Translations under genes and position numbers: made by a program
The notes under the pieces: generated by a model
The model's database searches: none
What the model saw: the letters and a program-made list of their open reading frames with translations, nothing else
Told to the model about the DNA's origin: nothing
Shown: one piece after another, positions 25,786 to 33,871 of the stretch
How positions within the stretch are numbered: the stretch's first letter is position 1
Layout: every line of letters starts with the position of its first letter
Assembly: GCA_022865355.1 (NCBI GenBank)
Contig: JALHST010000196.1
Coordinates: forward strand, 1-41,210
Source: Maribacter sp.
Lineage (GTDB): Bacteria; Bacteroidota; Bacteroidia; Flavobacteriales; Flavobacteriaceae
Direction of reading: 5' to 3'
DNA length: 41,210 nt

Positions 25786-26385
25786 CTAATTTACCCATTC
25801 TACTTCGGCATTTGGCTGAAATAAGTAAAGTTTTCCCGAAGCAACCTCAATACATTCGTACCGTTTTACCCTTTTGTTCCCTTTTTTATAATGCCTCCCA
25901 TTATGTAATTTAAAAATACTGCCATGTGGCAATTCAAAAACGAATGATTTTTCGGGATGCTGAATATCAAATTGCTTCAAAGCAAGCGATAATTTTGCAT
26001 CGGTATCACTACTCGCCTTGGGGTTTCTGAAATGTTGGGCCACAGCGGGAAGCAGTTTATTCGGAAATATTTCAGGTCTTATAAAAGGCAACATCAAATA
26101 TTGAAAGGTATGTTTCCATTCCGGTCCGTGGGGTCTAATACGCCTACCATACTTTTCGAAGGCCAATAAATGAGCAATTTCGTGAATCAAAGTAATTAAG
26201 AAACTGTAGGTATTCGCGGATGCATTTACGGTAATTTGGTGACTGCCATTGGGCATTTTTCGATAATCGCCATGGCGTGTAATCCTTTGATTGACGATCT
26301 TAAGATGCACCCCGGAATGCTTGATCAATTCTAGACAAGGCGCAACGGCTCTTTCAGGAAGGTATTTTTGAAGGATGTCATGCAT
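25786..26385 (-). CDS. SprT-like zinc metalloprotease-fold protein
   Basis: The 199-residue protein has a SprT-like domain with the zinc-binding HEIAH motif (about residues 68-72) in ITLIHEIAHLLAFEKYGRR and a third candidate ligand in HGPEWK. The C-terminal part resembles the beta-ribbon of SprT proteins but without the four cysteines of the zinc ribbon. The family includes the eukaryotic Spartan proteases, but bacterial activity is not proven. The mRNA may be leaderless, since a -7 box lies 5 nt before the ATG. Confidence 0.85.
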   Translation of the reverse strand: MHDILQKYLPERAVAPCLELIKHSGVHLKIVNQRITRHGDYRKMPNGSHQITVNASANTYSFLITLIHEIAHLLAFEKYGRRIRPHGPEWKHTFQYLMLPFIRPEIFPNKLLPAVAQHFRNPKASSDTDAKLSLALKQFDIQHPEKSFVFELPHGSIFKLHNGRHYKKGNKRVKRYECIEVASGKLYLFQPNAEVEWVN

Positions 26386-26390
26386 TATGA

Positions 26391-26398
26391 CAAAAATA
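26391..26398 (-). promoter_or_regulatory. Candidate -7 box 5 nt before the SprT-like start codon
   Basis: TATTTTTG (minus strand) is a perfect TAnnTTTG box that ends 5 nt before the ATG at 26385. Confidence 0.42.
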
Positions 26399-26478
26399 AG
26401 AATTAAACTATTTCGGAAACACGGGAATTATGTAATTTGTTTTAGGATGTGCCAAAAGCGCGAAACAAAGTAATTGCC

Positions 26479-26940
26479 ATGATAAAAATGCTACGCACCA
26501 ATTCGGAAAATGTCGATTTTAGAAGGCTAGTTGCCCGATTGGACCGTGATTTGGCCGAACGTGATGGGGAAGACCATGCATTTTATGATCAGTTCAATAA
26601 AATTTCCAAAATAAAACAGGCGGTCGTCGGGTATGAAAATGGCGTGCCTGTAGGATGTGGTGCCCTTAAGGAATTTGAAAAGGGAATTATGGAAGTAAAG
26701 AGAATGTTTGTATTGCCCGAACTAAGGGGAAAGGGAATTGCAACAAAAATCCTTACTGAACTTGAAACTTGGGCAAAGGAACTTAACTATGACAAATGCA
26801 TTCTTGAAACCGGGAAAAGACAGCCCGAGGCGATTGCACTCTACAAAAAAAATGGGTATCAAATCATGCCGAATTATGGTCAGTATGCCAAGGTTTCAAA
26901 TAGTATTTGTTTCGAAAAAGCACTAGAGATAGTCGATTGA
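26479..26940 (+). CDS. GNAT-family N-acetyltransferase
   Basis: This is an acetyl-CoA-dependent acetyltransferase of unknown substrate. I start at the ATG at 26479 (153 residues, MIKMLRTNSENVDF); a GTG at 26449 would add ten residues not seen in the family. The acetyl-CoA loop is in LPELRGKGIATKILTELE, and the closing strand pair is CILETGKRQPEAIALYKKNGY. The ELRGKGIA form of the R/QxxGxG/A loop is typical. It ends 3 bp before the stop of the convergent SDR gene. Confidence 0.9.
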   Translation: MIKMLRTNSENVDFRRLVARLDRDLAERDGEDHAFYDQFNKISKIKQAVVGYENGVPVGCGALKEFEKGIMEVKRMFVLPELRGKGIATKILTELETWAKELNYDKCILETGKRQPEAIALYKKNGYQIMPNYGQYAKVSNSICFEKALEIVD

Positions 26941-26943
26941 CTT

Positions 26944-27624
26944 TTAGGGTGTAGTATTGCTGACTTGCAACACTTTACCATTGTAAAAATTATGTCCAGT
27001 AAGTGAAAAATCCCGAACATACATGGCCATTTCAAGGGCGGTTACCGGAGCCTTATAACCTGGGAAGGCCTCCGCGAGCATTTCGGTCTGAACCGCTCCC
27101 AAAGCCAAGACATTAAAAGAGGGTCCTGTATTCTTAAATTCCTCGGCCCAAAGCTCAGACAACGTAATAACAGCTCCCTTGCTGGAACTGTAGGCCGAGA
27201 GCCCCGGAAATTTCGCGCTACCTTGTACACCCCCCATAGAACTTATGGTTACTACGTGTCCGTTTTTCGTCATTCTCGGAATAACGGCCTGGGTAACATT
27301 GACTACACCAAAGACATTCACTTTATATACCGCTTCGAATACCGACGAGCTAGTCTCCATAAAAGGCTTGTTTACCAATTTTCCGGCATTATTTACTAGG
27401 ATGTCGACGTGCTTCCAGTGGGTTTCCAGGAATTCCCGAAGTTTTTCCAAATCACGCGACGAGGTGACGTCAAAGGGAAAGCAACTGATATTCTTATGCT
27501 CGAGTCGGGCAATTGGACCGTCGTTTCTTGACAAGGCGAGCACTTGATGCCCCCCATCGGCAAATAGTCTTGCGAGTTCAAAACCTATTCCACGGCTTGC
27601 ACCGGTTATCACGACATTGGCCAT
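26944..27624 (-). CDS. Short-chain dehydrogenase/reductase
   Basis: This NAD(P)-dependent SDR has 226 residues with the cofactor motif TGASRGIG (7-14), an NNAG block and the active-site YSSSK (Tyr/Lys) in the SAYSSSKGAVI segment. Substrate unknown. Its ATG overlaps the stop of the M28 peptidase gene by one base, so the two genes are translationally coupled. Confidence 0.92.
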   Translation of the reverse strand: MANVVITGASRGIGFELARLFADGGHQVLALSRNDGPIARLEHKNISCFPFDVTSSRDLEKLREFLETHWKHVDILVNNAGKLVNKPFMETSSSVFEAVYKVNVFGVVNVTQAVIPRMTKNGHVVTISSMGGVQGSAKFPGLSAYSSSKGAVITLSELWAEEFKNTGPSFNVLALGAVQTEMLAEAFPGYKAPVTALEMAMYVRDFSLTGHNFYNGKVLQVSNTTP

Positions 27625-28742
27625 TACTTTAAATTTATAATTTTAGTAGGTGAATTGGCAATTCCCTCTATCAAGGGTATTGTTTTGTTCACCAAGGTCG
27701 CCATATGATTAAAATCCATTATATCGGCTTTATCCCCTACCTTATGATAATGGGCAAAGTTGGTGAAATCAAACGTACAAAAGGTTTGTGCCGGAATATT
27801 GAACTCCACATAAAAAGGATAGTTATCGGATCTTTTAAAGAGATTTAATTCCTCTGCCTGTGGCAGATAGCCAATCAAATTGGCGTTTACGATTCGATTT
27901 CCCACCTCAGCAAGATTTGATAATTCATAGCCCGTAACATACATAAAATAATCCTTGTTAACCAAAGGCACGCCCACCATCTCAAAATTAAGCATCGTAT
28001 AAAGATCCGTGTTTTCATCCTTCAACTTCTTCGCCAAATGCCAAGAACCCAAAAGCCCTTTTTCCTCTGCACTGAATAAGGCAAAGATGATACTCCTTTT
28101 ATTGCTCCTGCGAGCACCGAAATACCTGGCGAGTTCAAGAACCGTAGTGGATCCGGAAGCATTGTCGTTTGCCCCATTGGCAATACTATCACCGTTTACC
28201 GGCACGAGGTTGCCAATATGGTCATAATGGGCGCCGATTAAAATGAACTCTTTCTTTAAATCCGGATCATTGCCCTCGACAAATCCAACTACATTGTACG
28301 CGGTTTTCTCAAAATTGGTCAAAGTGTCACGGTAACTTGAAAAATATGGGGCAACGCCATTTTCCTTAAATATATATTCAATAAACCTTGCCGCTTCGTC
28401 GATTCCTACGCTACCGGATTCCCTTCCATTCAACCGATCGGCCGCCAAAAATTTCATAATAGCACCAACACCTTCTTCCCCAGAAAAACCTTCCGACAAA
28501 TTGGTCATTAACCGATTGTCTTCAGAAATCATTGTCCTTACTCGTGCAGTTGCGGTATCTATTGCGATGGATTTATTTTTGGCAGCAATCTGGGAGTTAA
28601 CAGAATCTGCAATATTGGCTGAATCCGATGGATGCTTCGGATCCATGATCCGGCTTTGTAAGGTGGTATTCTCCTTTATCCTTGAAGCACCACAGCCCGC
28701 TAAGCAGATGACAAGCAACATAATTAACCCTCTGTTCCTCAT
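27624..28742 (-). CDS. M28-family metallopeptidase lipoprotein
   Basis: This zinc aminopeptidase-type protein is anchored as a lipoprotein. I start at the ATG at 28740-28742 (372 residues), which gives the lipoprotein signal MRNRGLIMLLVICLAGC with an LAGC lipobox. A longer frame to 28832 would cross a terminator for pdhC and hide the signal. Zinc ligands of the M28 core are seen in GAHYDHIGN, NGANDNASGSTTVLELA, FSAEEKGLLGS and the late HYHKVGDKAD histidine. Likely located in the periplasm or at the outer membrane. It overlaps the SDR gene by one base. Confidence 0.92.
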   Translation of the reverse strand: MRNRGLIMLLVICLAGCGASRIKENTTLQSRIMDPKHPSDSANIADSVNSQIAAKNKSIAIDTATARVRTMISEDNRLMTNLSEGFSGEEGVGAIMKFLAADRLNGRESGSVGIDEAARFIEYIFKENGVAPYFSSYRDTLTNFEKTAYNVVGFVEGNDPDLKKEFILIGAHYDHIGNLVPVNGDSIANGANDNASGSTTVLELARYFGARRSNKRSIIFALFSAEEKGLLGSWHLAKKLKDENTDLYTMLNFEMVGVPLVNKDYFMYVTGYELSNLAEVGNRIVNANLIGYLPQAEELNLFKRSDNYPFYVEFNIPAQTFCTFDFTNFAHYHKVGDKADIMDFNHMATLVNKTIPLIEGIANSPTKIINLK

Positions 28743-28762
28743 GTCGATATTGTTATAAAAGC

Positions 28763-28794
28763 TAAAAAAAGCATCCTGTTTTACTGGATGCTTT
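28763..28794 (-). terminator. Terminator after pdhC
   Basis: On the minus strand AAAGCATCC (28786-28794) pairs with GGATGCTTT (28768-28776) around a 9-nt loop, followed by T's. It separates pdhAC from the M28 gene. Confidence 0.8.
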
Positions 28795-28831
28795 CGAAGA
28801 TGGTTTTTTTGTTTAAATAATTCAAGTCGCA

Positions 28832-30481
28832 TTAGGCCAACATGGTCACTGGGTTTTCCAAAAAGGCCCTAAGCGTTAAGAGAAACTGCGAACCGGTCGC
28901 ACCATCAACGGTCCTATGATCACACGCCAGGGTCACGATCATGGTCTTGCCGATAACGATGGCACCATTTCGTACCACTGGTTTTTCAACAATGGCGCCA
29001 ACCGATAATATGGCCGAATTGGGTTGGTTTATAATCGAGGTAAATTCTAAAATGCCAAACATTCCCAAATTAGATACGGTAAAGGTGCTTCCTTCCATTT
29101 CGGCAGGGGTCAATTTTTTAGTTTTCGCCCTCCCTGCCAAATCTTTCACTGCGGATCCTATTTGCGTTAGACTCATTTGGTCGGTGAATTTTAATACGGG
29201 AACAACCAGGCCATCCTCAACGGCTACGGCAACCCCAATATGCACGTGATGGTTATATCGCGTTGTATCCCCGTTCCAAGTGGTATTTACTTGAGGATGT
29301 TTCTTTAATGCCATAGCACACGCTTTGACTACCATATCATTAAAGGACACTTTAGTATCGGGCAGATCGTTTATTTTTAATCGGGAATCCCACGCATTGT
29401 CCATATCAACTTCAATGCTCAGGTAATAATGGGGTGCCGTAAATTTAGATTCGCTCAAACGCTTGGCAATCGTTTTTCGCATCTGGGAATTCTTTATCTC
29501 CTCACTGCCTTCCTGCCCAACAGGATAAGCCATAGGTGCTTTTGCACTTCCCACAGACTCTTTTGAGGTTGATGTATCCGAAGTAGCCACTTTTTGGAGG
29601 GGTTGGTAATTCTCAATGTCTTTTTTGATGATCCGCCCATTATCTCCCGAACCATTGACGTTAGAAAGATCGATACCCTTTTCCCGTGCTATTTTCTTGG
29701 CCAGAGGAGAGGCAAAAATGCGCTGGGTATCGCCTACCGCTTTGACTTCACTATTGTCATTTTCGAGGCTCTCTTGTGCTATTGGGGTGTTTTTTTGTTC
29801 GGAGGCATCCGATTTAGGAGCTGATGGCTTCGCCTTCAATATGGCCTCAACATCAGTACCCTTTGGGCCTATAATGGCCAAAACGTTGTCTACCGGAGCA
29901 GATTCACCTTCTTGGATTCCGATATATAATAATGTACCATTATAGAAAGACTCAAATTCCATGGTGGCCTTGTCGGTTTCAATTTCTGCCAAAATATCGC
30001 CCTCCTCGACCGTATCTCCCACCTTTTTTAACCAAGTGGCCACGGTACCTTCTTCCATGGTGTCGCTTAGCCGGGGCATTTTAATGATTTCAACGCCTTT
30101 GGGTATTTCGACATTTGAAGTACCGGATCCAGCGGTAGCCGTATTTACTTCTTTTTTAGGCTCTGTGGCCTGAATGGTTGGTACAGCATTTTCCAAAACC
30201 TTGTTGGTAGAGGATCCATTCACCAAACCAGAAATATCCTCCCCTTCTTTTCCGATAATGGCCAAAAGTGAATCGACGGGTGCTCCCTCACCTTCTTTGA
30301 TCCCAATGTATAGCAAAGTTCCTTCATGAAATGATTCAAATTCCATGGTTGCCTTATCGGTTTCAATTTCGGCCAAAATATCTCCTTCATTGACCTTATC
30401 ACCTACATGCTTCAACCATTTGGCTACCGTGCCCTCTTCCATGGTATCGCTCAATCGGGGCATATTTATTACTTCTGCCAT
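28832..30481 (-). CDS. pdhC: Pyruvate dehydrogenase E2 component (dihydrolipoamide acetyltransferase), two lipoyl domains
   Basis: E2 carries the swinging lipoyl arm and transfers acetyl groups to CoA. The 549-residue protein has two nearly identical lipoyl domains with EIETDKATMEFES at about 38-50 (lipoyl lysine K43) and 166-178 (K171). A peripheral-subunit-binding domain follows at about 255-292 (FASPLAKKIAREKGIDL), then the catalytic core with the DHRTVDGA active-site histidine near the end. Linkers are Ala/Pro/Ser-rich. It starts 16 bp after the pdhA stop. The near-duplicate lipoyl domains point to an internal duplication. Confidence 0.96.
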   Translation of the reverse strand: MAEVINMPRLSDTMEEGTVAKWLKHVGDKVNEGDILAEIETDKATMEFESFHEGTLLYIGIKEGEGAPVDSLLAIIGKEGEDISGLVNGSSTNKVLENAVPTIQATEPKKEVNTATAGSGTSNVEIPKGVEIIKMPRLSDTMEEGTVATWLKKVGDTVEEGDILAEIETDKATMEFESFYNGTLLYIGIQEGESAPVDNVLAIIGPKGTDVEAILKAKPSAPKSDASEQKNTPIAQESLENDNSEVKAVGDTQRIFASPLAKKIAREKGIDLSNVNGSGDNGRIIKKDIENYQPLQKVATSDTSTSKESVGSAKAPMAYPVGQEGSEEIKNSQMRKTIAKRLSESKFTAPHYYLSIEVDMDNAWDSRLKINDLPDTKVSFNDMVVKACAMALKKHPQVNTTWNGDTTRYNHHVHIGVAVAVEDGLVVPVLKFTDQMSLTQIGSAVKDLAGRAKTKKLTPAEMEGSTFTVSNLGMFGILEFTSIINQPNSAILSVGAIVEKPVVRNGAIVIGKTMIVTLACDHRTVDGATGSQFLLTLRAFLENPVTMLA

Positions 30482-30497
30482 AGTTGTTTATTATCTA

Positions 30498-31493
30498 TTA
30501 TTTATTTTCTACAAACGGAAAATCCTTTTGTTCATAAACCATATCGTACAATTGGCTTAACGGTGGATATTCAGATTCTTCGGCAAACTTTTCGCATTCG
30601 GCAACCAAACTTTTGACCTTTTTGTCTATGGACTTGATTTCCTCCTCGGTTGCGTATTTATTTTCCTTGATGATATCTAAAACCTGTGTAATAGGGTCAA
30701 TCTTTTTATATTCCTCTACTTCTTCCTTCGTGCGATAGTGTTGGGCATCCGACATTGAATGGCCACGATACCGATAGGTTTTCATTTCCAGAAAAGTGGG
30801 TCCGCCGCCGCTTCTTGCGCGATCGATTGCTTTACTCATTTCCTGTGCCACGGTTACGGGATTCATGCCATCTACAGGTCCACAAGGCATTTCGTATCCC
30901 AGTCCCAATTTCCATATCTCGGTGGTGTGGGACGTTCTGGCAACTGAAGTTCCCATGGCGTACCCATTATTTTCACAAATAAAAACTACAGGTAGCTGCC
31001 AGAGCATGGCCAAATTCATTGACTCGTGAAAAGATCCCTGACGAACGGCCCCATCGCCCATATAACATAATGTCACCGCGTCACGCCCAAAATATTTATC
31101 GCCAAAGGCCATTCCGGCGCCAAGTGGAATTTGTCCACCCACGATGCCATGACCCCCATAAAAACGATGTTCTTTTGAAAATATGTGCATGGATCCGCCC
31201 ATTCCTTTGGAGGTCCCGGTTACTTTTCCGTATAGTTCTGCCATCACTTTTTTGGGATCCACACCCATTCCTATTGGCTGAACGTGGTTTCGGTAGGCCG
31301 TAATCATGCGGTCTTTTGTAAGGTCCATGGCATGTAATGCACCTGCGAGAACCGCCTCCTGACCGTTATATAAATGAAGGAACCCCCTAACTTTTTGCTG
31401 AATGTAGACTGCCGCGAGTTTATCCTCAAACTTTCTCCAAAACGACATATCCTCGTACCACTTCAGGTAGGTTGCTTTCGTAATTTTTTCCAT
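30498..31493 (-). CDS. pdhA: Pyruvate dehydrogenase E1 component, alpha subunit
   Basis: The alpha subunit of heterotetrameric E1 binds thiamine diphosphate. The 331-residue protein shows the TPP motif starting MGDGAVRQGSFHES and ending in CENN, HGIVGGQIPLGAG before it, and the YRYRGHSMSDAQHYRTKEEV loop near the end. It forms an operon with pdhC, and pdhB lies about 18 kb away on the same strand. Confidence 0.96.
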   Translation of the reverse strand: MEKITKATYLKWYEDMSFWRKFEDKLAAVYIQQKVRGFLHLYNGQEAVLAGALHAMDLTKDRMITAYRNHVQPIGMGVDPKKVMAELYGKVTGTSKGMGGSMHIFSKEHRFYGGHGIVGGQIPLGAGMAFGDKYFGRDAVTLCYMGDGAVRQGSFHESMNLAMLWQLPVVFICENNGYAMGTSVARTSHTTEIWKLGLGYEMPCGPVDGMNPVTVAQEMSKAIDRARSGGGPTFLEMKTYRYRGHSMSDAQHYRTKEEVEEYKKIDPITQVLDIIKENKYATEEEIKSIDKKVKSLVAECEKFAEESEYPPLSQLYDMVYEQKDFPFVENK

Positions 31494-31573
31494 TAATCGC
31501 TGTTTTTTAGTAGAATTCCGAATAGGTCAAAAACAAATATCAACCATTTGCTCATGGTAAGATACCCGAATAG

Positions 31574-31581
31574 CAAAAATA
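31574..31581 (-). promoter_or_regulatory. Candidate -7 promoter box for pdhA-pdhC
   Basis: TATTTTTG (minus strand) matches TAnnTTTG, 80 nt before the pdhA ATG. The leader is long; no riboswitch motif is recognised in it. Confidence 0.42.
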
Positions 31582-31695
31582 CACATATAAATGAATCGGT
31601 AAAAAAAATCACTGTAAAAGGTAATTTATCTAAAGAATAGGACGGATTAAGGCGTGCTATCTCAATGCATTAAAATTGACAAGGATTCTACCGCC

Positions 31696-32181
31696 TTATT
31701 TTAAATAGGAATTATTGAATCCCAAAGGAAGCATATCGGCGATGGAAGGGCATTTGAATACCTCGCCTTTTTCTCCCATTAAAAGCAGATTGATCGGACG
31801 TCGCTGTCGCAGTTCATATTCGGAGAGAGATTGTCGACAATTACCACAAGGGGCGGCAGGACGGTCAACTACATAATTTTTTGATGCAGCACTTATGGCA
31901 ATCGCTATGATCGCAACCCCCGGATACTTTGCCCCAGCCTGGAATACCGCAACCCTTTCAGCACAGAGTCCAGAGGGGTAAGACGCATTTTCCTGATTAT
32001 TCCCGATTACCAGTTCCCCATTTTCCAGTAATACGGCCGCCCCGACACAGAAGTTGCTATAGGGAGCGTAGGCATTTTTTCGACTTTCAACGGCCACTTT
32101 CATAAGACTTTTGTCTTCCGCGGATAATTCATTTATGTTATCAAAAACCAAAAAGTCAAAGGCGATATGATGTTTTCTCAT
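31696..32181 (-). CDS. cdd: Cytidine deaminase
   Basis: This enzyme deaminates cytidine and deoxycytidine to uridine forms in pyrimidine salvage. The 161-residue protein has the zinc-binding CAE motif (C73, with catalytic E75) in SGLCAERVAVF and PCGNC (C112, C115). The N-terminal YAPYSNFCVGAA segment contacts the substrate. It lies downstream of porV on the same strand, separated by a terminator. Confidence 0.96.
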   Translation of the reverse strand: MRKHHIAFDFLVFDNINELSAEDKSLMKVAVESRKNAYAPYSNFCVGAAVLLENGELVIGNNQENASYPSGLCAERVAVFQAGAKYPGVAIIAIAISAASKNYVVDRPAAPCGNCRQSLSEYELRQRRPINLLLMGEKGEVFKCPSIADMLPLGFNNSYLK

Positions 32182-32210
32182 TTCATAGTACGTTTCAATC
32201 GTCTAAAAAT

Positions 32211-32240
32211 AATAAAACCTGCTCTAAGGCAGGTTTTATT
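32211..32240 (-). terminator. Terminator after porV
   Basis: A 12-bp perfect inverted repeat AATAAAACCTGC (32211-32222) and GCAGGTTTTATT (32229-32240) has a 6-nt loop. On the minus strand it ends in a T-rich stretch, just after the porV stop. Confidence 0.85.
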
Positions 32241-32257
32241 CGCGAGATGTTTCCCGA

Positions 32258-33409
32258 TTAATTATCGTTCAAAAATTCTTCACCCAAACTGAAGGTGAGC
32301 GAAAATCGTAAAGTGTTTTCAAGTGGGTTTTTTACTTGTGATGTCGAGAACAAATACGAAAGGTCGATTTGAGCTGCCTTGAATTTAAAACCTGCCCCTA
32401 ATGTAAAGAACTTTCTAGACCCCTTTTGCTCGCTCTCGTGAAAATATCCCGTTCGCACCATAAAAGCATCCTGATAAGTGTATTCAGCCCCCAAAGCCCA
32501 AGTAAATTCCTTAAGCTCCTCCCCAAAACCACCCGGGGCATCCCCAAAAGATTTAAAGACCCCGCTCAAAAATCCAATCTGTTGATACTGCTCATTGTCT
32601 ATGCTGTCAATGGTACCATCCCCATTAAAATCTTGAGGTGTTGGCACGAGTAGTTTGTTAAATTCAGATGTTAATCCCAAGACGTTATCCTGATCTAGAA
32701 TAAAATCGAAACCAAGTCCGAATTTTAAATTTGTTGGCAAAAAGTTTTCTTGTCCGCCATTATCATATTGGATCTTGCCCCCAAGGTTCGAAATATCGAA
32801 TCCTGCTCGCCATCGGCCATCAAAAGTATTATAGGCAATTTCCCTAGAACGGTAAAATCCGGCCACATCGACTGCAAAGGAACTTGCAGCCCTTGAATCG
32901 ACATCTCCGTTTTGAGGTAATTTTAAATTTGATCGAATATATCTACCACCAACGGCCATTGAAAAAGTCGGGCTCAATTTTAGGGAATAAGACCCATCCA
33001 AAGCCAGTTCATTGGGTTTGGCCAAGGTGCCCGGGTCATTGGCGAACTGTCGCAATTCAATTTCACCAAGGGTAAAGTATCGCAATCCAATGGCAAATGC
33101 ACTTTGTTCATCGATTTTATTATAGAAACTTGCGTTCAAAAGCGAAATATCGGTAATAATGCTTTCCAAATAAGGGGTATAGCTCAATCCGATGCCCATT
33201 TTTCGTTCGGCGAATGCAAATTTGGCTGGATTCCATTGTTGCGCAAAAGCGTCGGTCGAGGTGGCTACGCCCATATCTCCCATACCCGCCGAACGTGCGT
33301 CTGCAGCAATGGTCAAAAAGGGCACTGCCGTCGTAATTACACGATCATTTTGCTGTGCAGTCGCTGACAGACATACGGCCGAAACAATAAATATTGCAAG
33401 TTTTTTCAT
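32258..33409 (-). CDS. porV: Type IX secretion outer-membrane protein PorV
   Basis: PorV (LptO) is an outer-membrane barrel protein that carries T9SS cargo from the translocon to the PorU sortase complex. The 383-residue protein has a signal peptide (MKKLAIFIVSAVCLSATAQ) and the family start TTAVPFLTIAADARSAGMGD. Barrel-type strands follow to the final FSLTFSLGEEFL. A loop DFNGDGTIDSIDNEQY (about 255-270) looks like an EF-hand-like calcium site. In Flavobacterium johnsoniae porV is beside porU and gldJ; here gldJ is divergent and close, but porU is absent. Confidence 0.93.
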   Translation of the reverse strand: MKKLAIFIVSAVCLSATAQQNDRVITTAVPFLTIAADARSAGMGDMGVATSTDAFAQQWNPAKFAFAERKMGIGLSYTPYLESIITDISLLNASFYNKIDEQSAFAIGLRYFTLGEIELRQFANDPGTLAKPNELALDGSYSLKLSPTFSMAVGGRYIRSNLKLPQNGDVDSRAASSFAVDVAGFYRSREIAYNTFDGRWRAGFDISNLGGKIQYDNGGQENFLPTNLKFGLGFDFILDQDNVLGLTSEFNKLLVPTPQDFNGDGTIDSIDNEQYQQIGFLSGVFKSFGDAPGGFGEELKEFTWALGAEYTYQDAFMVRTGYFHESEQKGSRKFFTLGAGFKFKAAQIDLSYLFSTSQVKNPLENTLRFSLTFSLGEEFLNDN

Positions 33410-33871
33410 CAGATACGGTCTAAAATTTAATTGGTTAAATATGAGTAATTTTGGGTCGATTACCTTATCACCTATTAGTATATTATCAAGATAAACGGGC
33501 TTTTTATTAATATCTTGTATGCTCGTCGTAATATTTTGAATTCATTCGGCGTACGGTTCTCCTAGATAAATAGGTTCATTATGATCTGACGAATCGGCCT
33601 GGCCATATTACTTTTTGGGGAAAATGCTAAAGGTGCGCTGTTGAAAAGAAAATGTATAGCTCATACTATAAGCTATATTATGCCGTTATGTTTTTTGAAT
33701 CAATTTCGCTATCGACAGAAGCACTAAGTGAATTGAAAATATTTTGAAAACCATAAAATATTATAGTCAAATCATCGTTTAATAAGCCGAAAGTGATACT
33801 AAAATAAATCAAAATCGAAATTTTCTAACTACCCCTGACAGTAGTTAGTTTTTTGAACTCAAGTCCTAATT
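33410..33871. other. porV-gldJ divergent intergenic region (462 bp), no gene
   Basis: This is where porU is found in Flavobacterium johnsoniae. I read all frames and find only short, stop-broken stretches with no similarity I recognise to PorU. It should hold divergent promoters for porV and gldJ. A hairpin followed by six T's lies at its right end. Confidence 0.7.
33825..33854 (+). terminator. Terminator-like hairpin in the gldJ leader
   Basis: CTAACTAC (33825-33832) pairs perfectly with GTAGTTAG (33841-33848) around an 8-nt loop, followed by six T's, ending 17 nt before the gldJ ATG. No plus-strand gene lies upstream, so it may be an attenuator or leader structure. Confidence 0.5.

Noticed and set aside
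28743-28832. N-terminal extension of the M28 peptidase
   Set aside because: It crosses a pdhC terminator hairpin and would bury the lipoprotein signal.
33410-33546. Open frame of about 45 codons running in frame into porV
   Set aside because: No start codon is in it and the sequence does not resemble PorU or a PorV extension; PorV has a clear signal peptide at 33409.
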